Positions 8,408-18,488 of a DNA stretch of 64,000 bases are shown piece by piece. Below the pieces are notes generated by a model. That model searched no databases. It worked only from the letters and a program-made list of their open reading frames with translations, and was not told where the DNA came from. Both the position numbers and the translations under genes were made by a program. Numbering within the stretch: position 1 is the first letter of the stretch; every line of letters starts with the position of its first letter. Origin of the DNA: Betaproteobacteria bacterium GR16-43 (GTDB lineage: Bacteria > Pseudomonadota > Gammaproteobacteria > Burkholderiales > Usitatibacteraceae); the NCBI GenBank assembly GCA_001953215.1, contig CP019169.1, positions 1,798,001 through 1,862,000 on the forward strand. Direction: 5' to 3'.

Positions 8408-9397
8408 TCAGGCCACGCAGTAGGTGAGGCCTTCCTCGAAGAGGCGCCGGGGGATGCCCTTGCCGATGAACACCATCACGCTCTCGCGCGCCTCGCCCGC
8501 TTCCCAGGGCTTGCCCGGCGTGCCGCCCATCAGCATGTGCACGCCCTGGAAGATCATGCGGCGCGGCTCGTCCTTCACGTTCAGCACGCCCTTGTAGCGC
8601 AGCAGGTTCTCGCCGTAGTTCTGGACCATGAGCGACAGGAAGGTCTCGATCTTGTCCATGTCGAGCGGGCGCGCATCCTTCCACACGAAGGACTTCACGT
8701 CGTCGTCGTGGTGATGGTGGTCGTCGGTGAGGAACTCGGGCGAGACCTCGAGGACCGCATTGAGGTTGAAGCCGCGGATGTCGAGGATCTCCTTGATGTC
8801 CGCCTCGCCGAAGTGGACCTTCTTCTGGTGGGCCCGCGGGTTCATGCTGCGCAGGCGGTCCATCAGCGCCGTGGTCTCGCTCTCGGCCACGAGGTCGGTC
8901 TTCGACAGCAGGATGCGGTCGGCGAAGCCCACCTGGGCGCGCGCCTCGTCGTGCTCGTCCAGGGTCTGCTGGCCGTGCTTGGCGTCCACCACCGTGACGA
9001 TGGCGTCGAGCAAATAGTCCTTGTGCACGTCCTCGTCCATGAAGAACGTCTGCGCGACCGGGCCGGGATTCGCGAGGCCGGTGGTCTCGATGATCACGCG
9101 GTCGAATTTCACCTCGCCGCCGCGCTTCTTCCGCCGCAGGTCCTTGAGGATCCTCACGAGGTCGCCGCGCACGGTGCAGCAGAGGCAGCCGTTGTTCATC
9201 TCGACGATCTGCTCTTCCTTGTCCTGCACCAGGATCTCGTTGTCGATCCCGGACTCGCCGAACTCGTTCTCGATCACCGCGATCCGCTCCCCGTGCTGCT
9301 CGGTGAGGATGCGGTTCAGCAGCGTGGTCTTCCCGGCCCCGAGGAAGCCGGTGAGGATGGTGACGGGGATCAGGCCTTTTTCGGCGGCAGGTTGCAT
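8408..9397 (-). CDS. COG0523 (CobW/ZNG/YjiA-type) metal-handling GTPase, copy 1
   Basis: A 329-residue G3E GTPase. The P-loop is GFLGAGKTT (residues 17-25). The switch metal motif is GCLCC (70-74), the family CxCC that binds zinc. SKTD is the base-specificity motif. A His/Asp-rich loop (DDHHHHDDD, near 217) probably binds metal. The C-terminal CobW domain ends with [16 protein letters not shown]. Members deliver Zn, Co or other metals to target proteins. It lies four bases after a second, diverged copy, so the two are co-transcribed. The target metalloprotein is not evident. Confidence 0.85.
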   Translation of the reverse strand: MQPAAEKGLIPVTILTGFLGAGKTTLLNRILTEQHGERIAVIENEFGESGIDNEILVQDKEEQIVEMNNGCLCCTVRGDLVRILKDLRRKKRGGEVKFDRVIIETTGLANPGPVAQTFFMDEDVHKDYLLDAIVTVVDAKHGQQTLDEHDEARAQVGFADRILLSKTDLVAESETTALMDRLRSMNPRAHQKKVHFGEADIKEILDIRGFNLNAVLEVSPEFLTDDHHHHDDDVKSFVWKDARPLDMDKIETFLSLMVQNYGENLLRYKGVLNVKDEPRRMIFQGVHMLMGGTPGKPWEAGEARESVMVFIGKGIPRRLFEEGLTYCVA

Positions 9398-9400
9398 GGG

Positions 9401-10426
9401 CTAGCTCTCGGGGGTGTGCGGAGTGAAGGAATCCAACATCGGGGCGACGGCGTCGCGTTCAAGGTCCCGGGTGATGAAGACCAGGCGCGTCCGGTGGTCA
9501 TTATCGGGCCATTCCGCCAGTCTCGCGGGGGGATACAGCGTGTGCTGGACCGCATGCACGGCGATGGGCCCCGGCTCCCCGGCCACGTGGACCAGGCCCT
9601 TCACCCTCAGGATGCGCTCTCCCCGAAGCTCCAGGAGGGTCTCCAGCGCGTTTTCCAGCGCTTCCCAGGCCACCGGGTCCTCCCGGGTCCAGGTGAAGCT
9701 GCGGATGCGCTCGTCGTGCGGCCCGCGGACGCTGTCCGGGGCGAAGGAGCGCCAAGCCCCGGCGCCCAGCCAGCCCGCCACGTCCGCCCGGGAGCCGTCA
9801 TGGCGGTGCAGTCCGGTGTCGAAGAGCCAGGCGGCGTCCAGTTGGCCCCGGACGGCGCGAATCCGGGCGGCGGCGGGGTTCAGGGCGGCGAGGCGCCGCT
9901 CGAGAGCCTCCAGGGACGCGGCCGGCGCGAGATCGGCCTTGGTCACCACCAGCCGATCGGCCACGGCCACCTGCTTCACGGCCTCGGGATGCTGGTCCAG
10001 GGATCGGCCGCCGTGCACGCCGTCGACCGTCGTCACCACGCCGGCCAGCGCATAGCGGGCGGCCACCAGCGGCATTTCGACCAGGGTGGCCAGCAGCGGC
10101 GCGGGGTCGGCCAGGCCCGTGGTCTCGATGACTGCCCGGCGGAAAGCGGGTACCTGGTTGGCCGCGCGCTTGAAGTGCAGGTCGCGCAACGCCTGCACCA
10201 GGTCGCCCGCCACGCGGCAGCAGATGCAGCCGCCGGAGAGCACCACCACGTCCTCGCTCGCGCGGCGCACGAGGGTGTGGTCGATCGGGATGTCGCCGAA
10301 CTCGTTCACGATGACGGCCGTGTCGGCGTAGCGGGGATCGTGCAGCACCGCGTTGAGCAGCGTGGTCTTGCCGCTGCCCAGGAAGCCGGTCAGCACCGTG
10401 ACCGGCGTGAGCGTCGTGGCGACCAA
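9401..10426 (-). CDS. COG0523 metal-handling GTPase, copy 2
   Basis: A 341-residue paralogue of the adjacent gene. The P-loop is GFLGSGKTT (14-22), the metal motif GCICC (66-70), and VTKADL replaces the canonical NKxD. It lacks the His-rich loop of copy 1 but has scattered histidines near residues 224-231 (DTGLHRHDGS). It starts directly after xerC (its ATG at 10426, the xerC stop beginning at 10427), so both are in the leftward operon. Different loops suggest different metals or client proteins for the two GTPases; this is inference. Confidence 0.83.
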   Translation of the reverse strand: MVATTLTPVTVLTGFLGSGKTTLLNAVLHDPRYADTAVIVNEFGDIPIDHTLVRRASEDVVVLSGGCICCRVAGDLVQALRDLHFKRAANQVPAFRRAVIETTGLADPAPLLATLVEMPLVAARYALAGVVTTVDGVHGGRSLDQHPEAVKQVAVADRLVVTKADLAPAASLEALERRLAALNPAAARIRAVRGQLDAAWLFDTGLHRHDGSRADVAGWLGAGAWRSFAPDSVRGPHDERIRSFTWTREDPVAWEALENALETLLELRGERILRVKGLVHVAGEPGPIAVHAVQHTLYPPARLAEWPDNDHRTRLVFITRDLERDAVAPMLDSFTPHTPES

Positions 10427-11323
10427 CTACTTCGCCTTCTTCTTCGCGCGCGGATGCGCCGCGTCGTAGACCTTGGCCAGGTGCTGGAAGTCGAGGTGCG
10501 TGTAGACCTGCGTGGAAGCGATGCTCGCGTGGCCCAGCATCTCCTGCACCGCGCGCAGGTCGCCCGAGGACTGCAGCACGTGCGAGGCGAACGAGTGGCG
10601 CAGCATGTGCGGGTGGACGTCGACGTCCAGCCCGGCGGCCACGGCGCGCGCCTTGACGCGCAGTTGCACGTCGCGCTGGGAGATCCGCTTGCCCTTCGTG
10701 TTCACGAACAGGGCTCGTTCGCCGGGCCGGGCCCACGCGCCGCGTTGCGGCATCCACTTCCCGAGGGCCGCCAGCGCGAACTTTCCGACCGGGACGATCC
10801 GGGTCTTGGCACCTTTGCCGGTCACGCGGACCTGCTCGTCCTTCGCCTCGATCGACTCCACGTCGAGCCCGACGAGTTCCGAGACGCGCAGCCCGCTCGA
10901 ATAGATCAGCTCGAAGATCGCGCGGTCGCGCATCCCGAGCGGCGAATCGTCTTCGTGGGTGACGAGCCGCGTGGCGTCATCGGGGGAGAGCATGCCCGGC
11001 AGCGATCGCGCGATCTTCGGAGGGCGCACGCCGTCGCAGGGATTCGCCGCGACCTCGGCGTGGTGCGCCAACCAGTCGTAGAAGCCGCGCCAGCTGGAAA
11101 GGGTGCGGGCGAGCGAGCGCGGCGACAGGCCTTTCGAATGCAACATCGCGATGAACCGCCGGATGTCGCCCGCATTCAGCGCGGACCATTCGCGGCCGTC
11201 GGCCAGGGACTCGAGCGTGGCGTTGTCGCGCGCGTACGCGGCGACCGTATTGGCGGAGAGCCGGCGCTCGTTGCGGAGGTGGGCGAGGTAGCGCTCGAGG
11301 GCGCTAGCCGGCTTGCTGCTCAC
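10427..11323 (-). CDS. xerC: Site-specific tyrosine recombinase XerC
   Basis: A 298-residue tyrosine recombinase. Catalytic residues are all present: Arg146 (GLRVSEL), Lys170 (TGKGAK), His239 and Arg242 (HPHMLRHSF), His265 (LGHAS) and Tyr274 (TQVYTHLD). The N-terminal SAM-like core-binding domain (RYLAHLRNERRLSANTVAAY) is intact. With XerD it resolves chromosome dimers at dif. The start is GTG 11323, overlapping the DUF484 gene by 20 bases. The dapF-DUF484-xerC order is the ancestral one in proteobacteria and supports XerC over an integron or phage integrase. Confidence 0.95.
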   Translation of the reverse strand: MSSKPASALERYLAHLRNERRLSANTVAAYARDNATLESLADGREWSALNAGDIRRFIAMLHSKGLSPRSLARTLSSWRGFYDWLAHHAEVAANPCDGVRPPKIARSLPGMLSPDDATRLVTHEDDSPLGMRDRAIFELIYSSGLRVSELVGLDVESIEAKDEQVRVTGKGAKTRIVPVGKFALAALGKWMPQRGAWARPGERALFVNTKGKRISQRDVQLRVKARAVAAGLDVDVHPHMLRHSFASHVLQSSGDLRAVQEMLGHASIASTQVYTHLDFQHLAKVYDAAHPRAKKKAK

Positions 11324-11984
11324 GCACGGGGGTGACGTAGCGCCACAGCGCGTGGCTCAGGAGCTCGCCGATGCGCTGCAGGTACAACGTCCCCATCTCC
11401 GGGAAGAAGCGCTTGGGATCCTCGGACCCGAGGGCCACCGCGCCGAAATGCAGGTCGTCGCGCTTCAGGGCCAGCATGGCGAACGACTTCAGGTGCGAGG
11501 CGGCTTCCCCGAACCAGACCTGGCTTTCATACACCGCGTGGTGCCCGCAGTACGGAGCGGCCATCTGGGAGACGAACTGGCGCATCTCCGGGGCCACCGG
11601 CGCGAACTCCTTCGTGTCGGGGTTCTCCTCCGCGACGTTCCAGAGGCGCACGGCCACGTGCGGGACCGCGAAGTGGTCGAGGAGGTCGAGGTAGAGCGTG
11701 TCGAGCGTGGCGTCGAGGCTGGTGGCCTCGATCAGGCGGCAGGCGAGCCGCTGCACCTTGGCACTCGCGGCGTCGTTCTCCTCGCCGAACTGGATCAGCT
11801 CGCGCAGCTTGTCCTCGACCAGCCGCGATTTTTCGCGGACCGCGACGAGCTGGCGCTCCCCGATCGACACCGCGCGCCCGCCGTGCGGGTGCGGGATCTG
11901 GAGGTCCATGAGGATCTCCACGTGGTTCTCGAAGAAGCCCGGGTTCTGCTTGAGGAATTCGGCGACCTGGTCGGGAGTGAGCAA
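11304..11984 (-). CDS. DUF484 family protein
   Basis: A 226-residue soluble protein of the DUF484 family (GAF-like fold). It begins MLTPDQVAEFLKQNPGFFEN, continues with the family block REKSRLVEDKLRELI, and ends with LYLQRIGELLSHAL. It lies between dapF and xerC as in many proteobacteria, overlapping xerC. The biochemical role of the family is not established; its conserved position hints at a link to cell division or recombination. Confidence 0.88.
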   Translation of the reverse strand: MLTPDQVAEFLKQNPGFFENHVEILMDLQIPHPHGGRAVSIGERQLVAVREKSRLVEDKLRELIQFGEENDAASAKVQRLACRLIEATSLDATLDTLYLDLLDHFAVPHVAVRLWNVAEENPDTKEFAPVAPEMRQFVSQMAAPYCGHHAVYESQVWFGEAASHLKSFAMLALKRDDLHFGAVALGSEDPKRFFPEMGTLYLQRIGELLSHALWRYVTPVREQQAG

Positions 11985-12005
11985 CGTTGTTTCCTTGCGG
12001 GGTTT

Positions 12006-12836
12006 CTAGATCTCGATTTCGCCGTCGAAGACCCGGACGGCGTCGCCCGTCATCATAACGGGCGCGCCATTCCCCGGCCAGCCGACGACGAGCGTGCCGC
12101 CGCGTGTGTCGACCCGCACCTCGGCATCGAGGAGGCCGCGGCGGATGCCGGCGACGACCGCGGCGCAGGCCCCGGTGCCGCACGCGAGCGTCTCGCCGGC
12201 CCCGCGCTCCCACACGCGAAGGCGCACATGGCTGCGCGAGAGCACCTGCAGGTAGCCCGCGTTGACCCGCTTCGGGAAAGCGCGATGGTTCTCGATCCGC
12301 GGGCCCTGGGTCGCGACCGGCGCGCGATCGACGTCCGCGACGACTTGCACCGCATGCGGGTTGCCCATCGACAGCACGGTCACGGCGACCCGGTCGCCGT
12401 CCACGTCGAGCGAGTGGGTGACCTGGTCGGCGGGCCCCTCGAAGGGCACGTCGCGCGGCTCGAAGCGGGGCGGCCCCATGTCCACGCGCACCTCGCCCGA
12501 GGGCAGGATCTCGGGAACGATCACGCCCGAGGCGGTCTCGACGCGGATCGCGGACTTCGTGGTGAGCCCTTCGTCGCGCACGAAGCGCGCGAAGCAGCGC
12601 GAGCCGTTGCCGCATTGCTCGACCTCGCCGCCGTCGGCGTTGTAGATGCGGTAGTGGAAATCGGTGTCGGGCGTGCGCGCTTTCTCCACGACGAGGATCT
12701 GGTCGCATCCCACGCCGAAATGGCGATCGGCCAGCGAGCGCACCTGCGCGGCCCCGAGCTGCACGCGCTGGCGCACGGCGTCGATCACGACGAAGTCGTT
12801 GCCCTGGCCCTGCATCTTCGCGAACTTGAGTTTCAT
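12006..12836 (-). CDS. dapF: Diaminopimelate epimerase
   Basis: A 276-residue cofactor-free racemase that converts LL- to meso-diaminopimelate for lysine and peptidoglycan synthesis. The two catalytic cysteines are Cys75 (EQCGNGSRC) and Cys219 (ACGTGAC). The start motif [15 protein letters not shown] is typical. The ATG overlaps the end of the upstream acyltransferase gene by four bases. Cytoplasmic, presumably constitutive in the long leftward operon. Confidence 0.97.
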   Translation of the reverse strand: MKLKFAKMQGQGNDFVVIDAVRQRVQLGAAQVRSLADRHFGVGCDQILVVEKARTPDTDFHYRIYNADGGEVEQCGNGSRCFARFVRDEGLTTKSAIRVETASGVIVPEILPSGEVRVDMGPPRFEPRDVPFEGPADQVTHSLDVDGDRVAVTVLSMGNPHAVQVVADVDRAPVATQGPRIENHRAFPKRVNAGYLQVLSRSHVRLRVWERGAGETLACGTGACAAVVAGIRRGLLDAEVRVDTRGGTLVVGWPGNGAPVMMTGDAVRVFDGEIEI

Positions 12837-13720
12837 GTCTTCCGGTAGGGATTGGGTTCACCCGGCGGGCGGGTCTTGAAGCGCTTGTGCGCCCAGAAGT
12901 ACTGCTCCGGCATCTCGCGCACGCGCTCCTCGATGAAGGCGTTCATGCGGCGCACGTCGGCTTCCACGTCGTCACTGGGGTAATCCTCCCACGGCGGGTA
13001 GATGACGATCTCATACCCGTCTTCGAGTTGTCGCGTGATCAGCGGCACGACCGTGGCGCGCGCGAGCTTGGCCAGGCGCGGCATCGCGGTCACCGTGGCG
13101 GTGGGCACGCCGAAAAACGGCACGAAGATCGAGTCGCGTGGGCCGAAGTCCATGTCGGGGAGGAAGTAGAACAAACGCCCTTCGCGCAGCGACCGCACGA
13201 TGGCGAGCATGCCGTCCTGGCGCGAGAGCAGTTTCGGCGAGCCGAAGCGCACGCGCCCGTGGTAGAGCAGGCGGTCGAATACCGGGTTCTTCTGGCGGCT
13301 GTAGATGCTGGCCGCGCCCGGCCAGGTGTAGGAGATCTTCGGGCCGCCCAGGTTCAAGCCGATGAAGTGCGGCGCGAACACGATCACCGGCTTGCCCTCG
13401 AGGCGGTCGAAATGCTCGCGTCCGGTGAGCTTCACCATCGCCATCGCGCGCTCGACCGGCGCGAACCAGAAGATGCTCTGCTCGGCGAGCGCGCGCCCCA
13501 GCCCCTTGAAGTGCGCGAGGCCCAGGGCATGGCGCTCGGCCTCGCTCATCTCCGGAAAGCACAGGGCCAGGTTGATGCGCGTCACGCGGCCGCGGCCGAA
13601 GCGATAGGCGATCGAGCCGATGCCGCGGCCCACCGCCGCGATGGCGCGGTTGGGAAGCAGGTGCAGCGTCCAGAGGAACGCGACGCCGAGGTACGAGCCC
13701 AGCCTTCGGATGAACTTCAC
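12833..13720 (-). CDS. LpxL/HtrB-like lipid A acyltransferase with altered HX4D motif
   Basis: A 295-residue member of the lauroyl/myristoyl acyltransferase family. It has an N-terminal membrane anchor (about residues 9-30) and the downstream blocks [35 protein letters not shown] and [15 protein letters not shown]. The catalytic His118 sits in PHFIGLN, so the acidic residue of the HX4D dyad is Asn123. The codon is AAC on the complement. This could lower or change activity, or another carboxylate may substitute. A second family member with an intact motif lies two genes upstream, so functional divergence after duplication is likely. Confidence 0.83.
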   Translation of the reverse strand: MKFIRRLGSYLGVAFLWTLHLLPNRAIAAVGRGIGSIAYRFGRGRVTRINLALCFPEMSEAERHALGLAHFKGLGRALAEQSIFWFAPVERAMAMVKLTGREHFDRLEGKPVIVFAPHFIGLNLGGPKISYTWPGAASIYSRQKNPVFDRLLYHGRVRFGSPKLLSRQDGMLAIVRSLREGRLFYFLPDMDFGPRDSIFVPFFGVPTATVTAMPRLAKLARATVVPLITRQLEDGYEIVIYPPWEDYPSDDVEADVRRMNAFIEERVREMPEQYFWAHKRFKTRPPGEPNPYRKT

Positions 13721-13737
13721 GCCGCGATTCTAGCGGG

Positions 13738-15021
13738 TCAGCGTTCGCGCTCGAGCGCGGCGTGCGCGAGGATCGCCGCGATGACCACGGCATTCTTCAG
13801 CAGCGCGCCGAAGGGATCGAGCCAGAGCAGGGGCTGGATCACGCTGAGCACCGCCGTGTAGCCGAGGATCAGCGCCACCTGGAAACCGGCCAGGGTGACC
13901 GGGTGCCAGCGCGCGAGCACGAGCAACCCGAGGGCGAGGTCGGTGAGGCACGCCACGGCGAGGATGGCGAACGCGACCGCGAGGCTGGAGCCGACCTGCG
14001 CGGCCAGCACCGCCGACCAGGGGTCGAGCGCGAGCCAGCCCACGATCGCGCTGACGATCCACATCGCCGCGATCGCCAGGCGCAGCACCGGGCGCACGAA
14101 GTAGGCGCGGGCATGCCACCGGTCCTGCCATTGCGCCGGATGCGCGTCGAGCCCCGCCTTCCAGGAGCGCGGCGTGAGCCCGGATTCGCGGCGATAGGCG
14201 TCGGCATCGGAGACGTTGCCGTGCGCGAGCTGGCGAAGCGCCGTCGTGTTGATCGGGCCGCCCAGCACGTCGCCACACCGCGCCGCGATGCGAACGAGCC
14301 CCTCCGGAACCTCGAAGAAGCGCGCCGGGCCGAAGCCGAGCCAGGCGCGCAGGTCGGCGAGGATCGTGCGCAAGGGGACGGTATCGGGGCCTACCGGGTC
14401 GAGCGTCTTGCGAAGCAGCGCGTCGGTTTCCAGGCTCCTCGCGACCGCCTCGGCCACGTCCTCGACGGCGATCGGCTGGAACGTGCCCTCGCCGCGGCCG
14501 GCCAGCGGGATGCCGAACGGAAGGGCCGCCATCGCGCGAAACAGCGCGGTGCCGCCGTAGGCGCCGGGCGCGTAGACCAGCGACGGGCGAAGCACGACCC
14601 AATCGAGCGTGCTCGCGCGAAGGCGTTCCTCGGCGGCGAACTTGGTCGATGCATACGCGGTGCCCGCGTGGTTGTCGGCGCTGACCGCCGAGACCAGCAC
14701 GAAGCGCTTCACGCCCGCGCGTTCGCACGCCTCGACGAGGGCGGCCGGCGCGCGCGCATGGATCGCCTCGATGTCGTCGCGGCGCGTGCCCTGCAGCACG
14801 CCGGCGCAATTCACCACCGCGTCGATGCCGGCCAGGCGCGGCAGCCACGTTTCGACGGCGACATCGCGGTTGAGGTCGACGTGAAGGCCCGCGACCGGCG
14901 ACGCGCCCGCCAGGCGCTCCGGATGCCGCACGCCCGCGACGACCTCGTGTCCCCGGGTTCGCAGGTGCGCCAGCAGGTAGCCGCCGATGAACCCGTTCGC
15001 GCCGAGAAGGAGGACGCGCAT
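13738..15021 (-). CDS. SDR NAD(P)-binding protein fused to a DoxX-like membrane domain
   Basis: A 427-residue two-part protein. The N-terminal atypical SDR/NmrA-like Rossmann domain begins [16 protein letters not shown] and has YASTK (the Tyr-x-x-x-Lys pair) near 130-135. The C-terminal part (about 300-420) has four hydrophobic helices of DoxX/DUF4345 type. Such SDR-DoxX fusions are known but lack an assigned substrate. It sits between two lipid A acyltransferase-like genes, four bases from the upstream one, so a role in envelope lipid metabolism is possible but unproven. Confidence 0.75.
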   Translation of the reverse strand: MRVLLLGANGFIGGYLLAHLRTRGHEVVAGVRHPERLAGASPVAGLHVDLNRDVAVETWLPRLAGIDAVVNCAGVLQGTRRDDIEAIHARAPAALVEACERAGVKRFVLVSAVSADNHAGTAYASTKFAAEERLRASTLDWVVLRPSLVYAPGAYGGTALFRAMAALPFGIPLAGRGEGTFQPIAVEDVAEAVARSLETDALLRKTLDPVGPDTVPLRTILADLRAWLGFGPARFFEVPEGLVRIAARCGDVLGGPINTTALRQLAHGNVSDADAYRRESGLTPRSWKAGLDAHPAQWQDRWHARAYFVRPVLRLAIAAMWIVSAIVGWLALDPWSAVLAAQVGSSLAVAFAILAVACLTDLALGLLVLARWHPVTLAGFQVALILGYTAVLSVIQPLLWLDPFGALLKNAVVIAAILAHAALERER

Positions 15022-15024
15022 CCT

Positions 15025-15909
15025 TCAGCCCGCCTGCGGCTGGGGTGGGGGAGGCGCGCCCGCGGGCCGCTTGTAGCGGTTGTAGCCCCACAGGTATTGC
15101 GAGGGGCAGGAGCGGATCAGGCGCTCGACCATCGCATTCACCTCGCGTGCCGCGAGCCCGCGTTGCAGGCCGGCTGCCGCTTCGAGCGTGTCGTAGTGCA
15201 GGTGGAACCCTTCGCCGCGCGGCAGGCGCTCCGCGTAGCAGAAGACGACCGCGGCGCCCGACGCTTCCTGCAGGCGGCCCACGAGCGTCATCGTGTACGC
15301 GGGGCGTCCGAAGAAGTCGGTCCACTCGCCTTCGCCCTCGCCCGGGACCTGGTCGGGCAGCACGACCGTGCAACCGCCGCCGCGCAGGTGCTTCAGCAGC
15401 ATGCGCACGCCCGCCATCGTGGCCGGGGCGACATTGGTGCCGTCGAACGAGGCGCCGCGGTTGCGCCCTTCGCGGATCAACTCGTCGAGCCACCCGATCT
15501 TGTGCGGCCGGTACATGGCGAGGATCGGCAGGCGCGACCAGAGGAAGCGGCCGGCCACGTCGTAGCCGCCGAGGTGCGGGGTCACGAAGATGATCGGGCG
15601 CTTCGCCTCGCGCAGGCGTTCGACGGCCTCCCAGCCGTACTGCCGGACGACGGTTCCCGCCACCACGCCGGGGGCGCGGAAGAGGGCCCACGCGAGCTCG
15701 GTCACGCTCTTGCCGATCTCGGCGGCGTTCTCGCGCGCCAGGCGCTCCACGTCGCCTCCCGACCCGGCCAGGCCGCTCGCGCGGAGGTTTTCGACGGTGC
15801 GGCCGCGGAAGCGCGGGGAGAGGGCGAAGACCAGCCGCCCCAGGAAGGCCCCGAGCGCATGGTTCGCCCCGAGGGGGAGGCGTGCGAGCAGGCGAAAGAG
15901 GAGTTTCAA
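15025..15909 (-). CDS. LpxL/HtrB-like lysophospholipid/lipid A acyltransferase
   Basis: A 294-residue acyltransferase with intact catalytic HX4D: His112 and Asp117 in TPHLGGYD. Other family blocks are [27 protein letters not shown] and [12 protein letters not shown]. It transfers an acyl chain onto Kdo2-lipid A at the inner membrane; the N-terminal helix is the anchor. The start is taken as TTG 15909 because the sequence [13 protein letters not shown] begins there and no ATG is available; an obvious ribosome site is missing, so the start is uncertain. It is divergent from metK, a typical betaproteobacterial arrangement. Confidence 0.86.
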   Translation of the reverse strand: MKLLFRLLARLPLGANHALGAFLGRLVFALSPRFRGRTVENLRASGLAGSGGDVERLARENAAEIGKSVTELAWALFRAPGVVAGTVVRQYGWEAVERLREAKRPIIFVTPHLGGYDVAGRFLWSRLPILAMYRPHKIGWLDELIREGRNRGASFDGTNVAPATMAGVRMLLKHLRGGGCTVVLPDQVPGEGEGEWTDFFGRPAYTMTLVGRLQEASGAAVVFCYAERLPRGEGFHLHYDTLEAAAGLQRGLAAREVNAMVERLIRSCPSQYLWGYNRYKRPAGAPPPPQPQAG

Positions 15910-15911
15910 GG

Positions 15912-15941
15912 TTGGGGACTGTGGGGTGGTTTTGGTAGAAT
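15912..15941 (+). promoter_or_regulatory. metK: Sigma-70 promoter of metK
   Basis: TTGGGG (15912-15917) and TAGAAT (15936-15941) with an 18-base spacer, 44 bases before the metK ATG. The -10 type TAGAAT/TAAAAT recurs in front of many genes in this window. Confidence 0.5.
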
Positions 15942-15984
15942 ACCGGGCTATTTGGCGCATTTCGCGCGACGCCCGGTGAGATCC

Positions 15985-17196
15985 ATGAAAAGCGAGTTCC
16001 TGTTCACCTCCGAGTCCGTTTCCGAAGGCCATCCGGACAAGGTTTCCGACCAGGTGTCGGATTCGATCCTCGATGCCATCCTGGCCCAGGATCCGCGCTC
16101 GCGCGTCGCCGCCGAGACGCTCTGCAACACCGGACTCGTCGTGCTCGCCGGCGAGATCACGACCCGCGCCAACGTCGACTACATCGGCATCGCGCGCGAC
16201 ACGATCAAGCGCATCGGCTACGACAACACCGACTACGGCATCGACTACAAGGGCTGCGCGGTCATGGTCTGCTACGACAAGCAGAGCCCCGACATCGCGC
16301 AGGGCGTGGACAAGGCGCAGGACGACAACCTCGACCAGGGCGCGGGCGACCAGGGCCTCATGTTCGGCTATGCCTGCGACGAGACGCCGGTGCTCATGCC
16401 CGCGCCGATCTACTACGCGCACCGCCTCGTGGAACGCCAGGCGATGCTCCGCAAGGACGGCCGCCTGCCGTGGCTGCGCCCGGACGCGAAGAGCCAGGTC
16501 ACGTTCAAGTACGTGGACGGCAAGCCCGCCGAGATCGACACGGTGGTGCTCTCCACGCAGCACGCGCCCGAGATGTCCGACGGCCCGAAGATGAAGCAGG
16601 AGGCCATCGACGCGGTCATCGAGCACATCATCAAGCCGGTGCTGCCGAAGGAATTCCTGAAGAAGACCAAGTACCTCGTGAACCCGACCGGCCGCTTCGT
16701 CGTCGGCGGCCCGCAGGGCGACTGCGGCCTCACCGGCCGCAAGATCATCGTCGACACGTACGGCGGAGCCTGCGCCCACGGCGGCGGGGCTTTCTCCGGC
16801 AAGGATCCCTCGAAGGTCGATCGTTCCGCCGCCTACGCGGCCCGCTATGTCGCGAAGAACGTCGTGGCCGCGGGCCTCGCGCGCGAGTGCGAGATCCAGG
16901 TGAGCTACGCGATCGGCGTGGCGCGCCCGATCAACATCACCGTCTACACGCACGGGACCGGTGCGGTTTCCGACGAGGTCATCGCCAAGCTGATCAGCGA
17001 GCATTTCGACCTGCGTCCGAAAGGCATCGTGCAGATGCTGGACCTGCTGCGCCCGATCTACGCCAAGACCGCCGCCTACGGCCACTTCGGCCGCGAGGAG
17101 CCGGAGTTCTCGTGGGAAGCCACGGACAAGGCCGCGCTGCTGCGCGACGCCGCCGGAATCAAGGGCGAAGTGAAGAAGTTCGCCGCCGCGGACTGA
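15985..17196 (+). CDS. metK: S-adenosylmethionine synthetase
   Basis: A 403-residue enzyme making SAM from methionine and ATP. Signatures are [14 protein letters not shown] (N-terminal), [12 protein letters not shown] (ATP site) and [21 protein letters not shown] (P-loop-like). The N-terminus [12 protein letters not shown] and the short leader make ATG 15985 clear. The gene opens the methyl-cycle cluster with ahcY and metF. The leader is under 50 bases, leaving no room for a SAM riboswitch. Confidence 0.97.
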   Translation: MKSEFLFTSESVSEGHPDKVSDQVSDSILDAILAQDPRSRVAAETLCNTGLVVLAGEITTRANVDYIGIARDTIKRIGYDNTDYGIDYKGCAVMVCYDKQSPDIAQGVDKAQDDNLDQGAGDQGLMFGYACDETPVLMPAPIYYAHRLVERQAMLRKDGRLPWLRPDAKSQVTFKYVDGKPAEIDTVVLSTQHAPEMSDGPKMKQEAIDAVIEHIIKPVLPKEFLKKTKYLVNPTGRFVVGGPQGDCGLTGRKIIVDTYGGACAHGGGAFSGKDPSKVDRSAAYAARYVAKNVVAAGLARECEIQVSYAIGVARPINITVYTHGTGAVSDEVIAKLISEHFDLRPKGIVQMLDLLRPIYAKTAAYGHFGREEPEFSWEATDKAALLRDAAGIKGEVKKFAAAD

Positions 17197-17203
17197 GGCA
17201 CCG

Positions 17204-17743
17204 GTGGTGGAGGACGCCGCCAGCGTCTGGTACACCGCCGCCGTGGGGCTGTCGCTGGCGTTCCTGGCCAGCGTCCTCTGGGTCCATCGCCAGGGCCGAT
17301 CGGTGGGATCGGTCTCGGCCGCGATCGTCGGCGCGGCGCTTCCGATCTTCCGCATGCACTTTCGCGTCCGGCGCGAGCGCGGCAGCATCCCCGCCCTCGA
17401 CGTGATCCACCTCAACGCGCAGGAACTCTCCGGGACGACAATGGTGCGGCTCACGCCCGACGAGGCGCGCGAGCTGGCCGGGTACCTGCGCGACTCGCTG
17501 AAGGTTGACCTGCTCGAGCGTCATCCCACCGGCTGCGTCGGCGCGGTGAGGGACTACACCGTGCGGGCCGTCCCGCGGCGTCGCAGCGGCAGGCTGGTGG
17601 AGATCCAGGTTCTGGGGCCGACCGTGACCAACGACCTGGGCACCCCATACGAGTGCGCGCCCCGGCGCTGTCGCCTGACCCTGTCGGGCGCCGCCCGGCT
17701 TGCGGGATTGCTCGACCAGGCGGCCCGGCCCGAGGTTCGCTAG
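17204..17743 (+). CDS. Hypothetical protein with one N-terminal membrane helix
   Basis: A 179-residue protein beginning at GTG 17204 (a second GTG follows at 17207), eight bases after metK, so probably co-transcribed. Residues 8-28 form a hydrophobic helix (WYTAAVGLSLAFLASVLWVH). The rest is a basic, soluble domain with no family recognised. Four Arg-rich patches are noticeable. Its stop shares a CTAG with the opposing GST gene. Function unknown. Confidence 0.55.
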   Translation: MVEDAASVWYTAAVGLSLAFLASVLWVHRQGRSVGSVSAAIVGAALPIFRMHFRVRRERGSIPALDVIHLNAQELSGTTMVRLTPDEARELAGYLRDSLKVDLLERHPTGCVGAVRDYTVRAVPRRRSGRLVEIQVLGPTVTNDLGTPYECAPRRCRLTLSGAARLAGLLDQAARPEVR

Positions 17744-18378
17744 GCCTGCTGCTTGAAGTCCCGCGCGATGATCCGGCTGACCTCGGGTCTGTCGATCGCG
17801 GCCCGCGCCGCGGCGAGGAGCTTCGGAACGTGGGAACTCCACCAGTCTTTCCCCGGCCGCCAGTGGCTCATCGCGGCGAGGTAGAGATCGATCGCGCTGA
17901 ACCTCTTGCCGAGGAAATGCGGGGCGCCGCATGCGCCCTCCATCTGCTTCAGCAGCTTCTTCCGATGCTCGTCGGTGCTGTCGCGCAGCGCCTTGCCTGC
18001 CGCTGCGTCGCCGCCCACCCATTTCTTGCCATCGTCTCCGTAGGTCCACGTCGGGTACACCGCTGCGATGAGGAACACGGCCCAGCGGTAGAAGTCGGCG
18101 CGGGCCGCGTCTCCGGGCGGCGGGATGAGCGCGACGGCGGGCTTCTGGTCCTGGATCCAGTGGAGGATCGCGAGGCTCTCGGACATCACCTTGCCGTCGG
18201 GCAGCACGAGAGCGGGCACCTGGCCCAGCGGATTCACCTGCAGCAAGCGCGCTCGCGTGGGGCTGTCGTCGGAGTAGTCGACCTCTTCGTAGTCGTAGGC
18301 GATGCCGGCAAGGTTCAGGCCGAACTCGACGATGATGGAGCCGCAACCGGCAGCGCCGACCAGCAGGGGTTTCTTCAT
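17740..18378 (-). CDS. Glutathione S-transferase family protein
   Basis: A 212-residue GST-fold protein from ATG 18378 (MKKPLLVGAAGCGS); the frame continues upstream to 18432 without homology. The thioredoxin-like N-domain has NPLGQVPALVLPDG and the SES motif (MSESLAILHWI) that binds the glutathione gamma-Glu. The C-domain is helical with FLGKRFSAIDLYLAAM. Substrate unknown. The gene is divergent from ahcY and convergent with the metK-side hypothetical gene. Confidence 0.85.
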   Translation of the reverse strand: MKKPLLVGAAGCGSIIVEFGLNLAGIAYDYEEVDYSDDSPTRARLLQVNPLGQVPALVLPDGKVMSESLAILHWIQDQKPAVALIPPPGDAARADFYRWAVFLIAAVYPTWTYGDDGKKWVGGDAAAGKALRDSTDEHRKKLLKQMEGACGAPHFLGKRFSAIDLYLAAMSHWRPGKDWWSSHVPKLLAAARAAIDRPEVSRIIARDFKQQA

Positions 18379-18475
18379 GGCAGGTTTCCGAAGCACGGGA
18401 ATGAGCGTGAAGCTAGCATGCACAGCGGCCATTTTCGGCCCTAGTTCCCGCGATGCGACCCGCGGCCAACTCGGG

Positions 18476-18481
18476 TAAAAT
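18476..18481 (+). promoter_or_regulatory. ahcY: -10 element of the ahcY promoter
   Basis: TAAAAT, eight bases before the SAH riboswitch, so transcription would begin at the riboswitch 5' end. No good -35 hexamer is seen. Confidence 0.45.
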
Positions 18482-18488
18482 ACGCATT

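Noticed and set aside
13762-15984. Long rightward open frame ahead of metK that would extend it by about 740 codons
   Set aside because: The extra part is antisense to the SDR-DoxX and acyltransferase genes and has no homology; metK starts at 15985.
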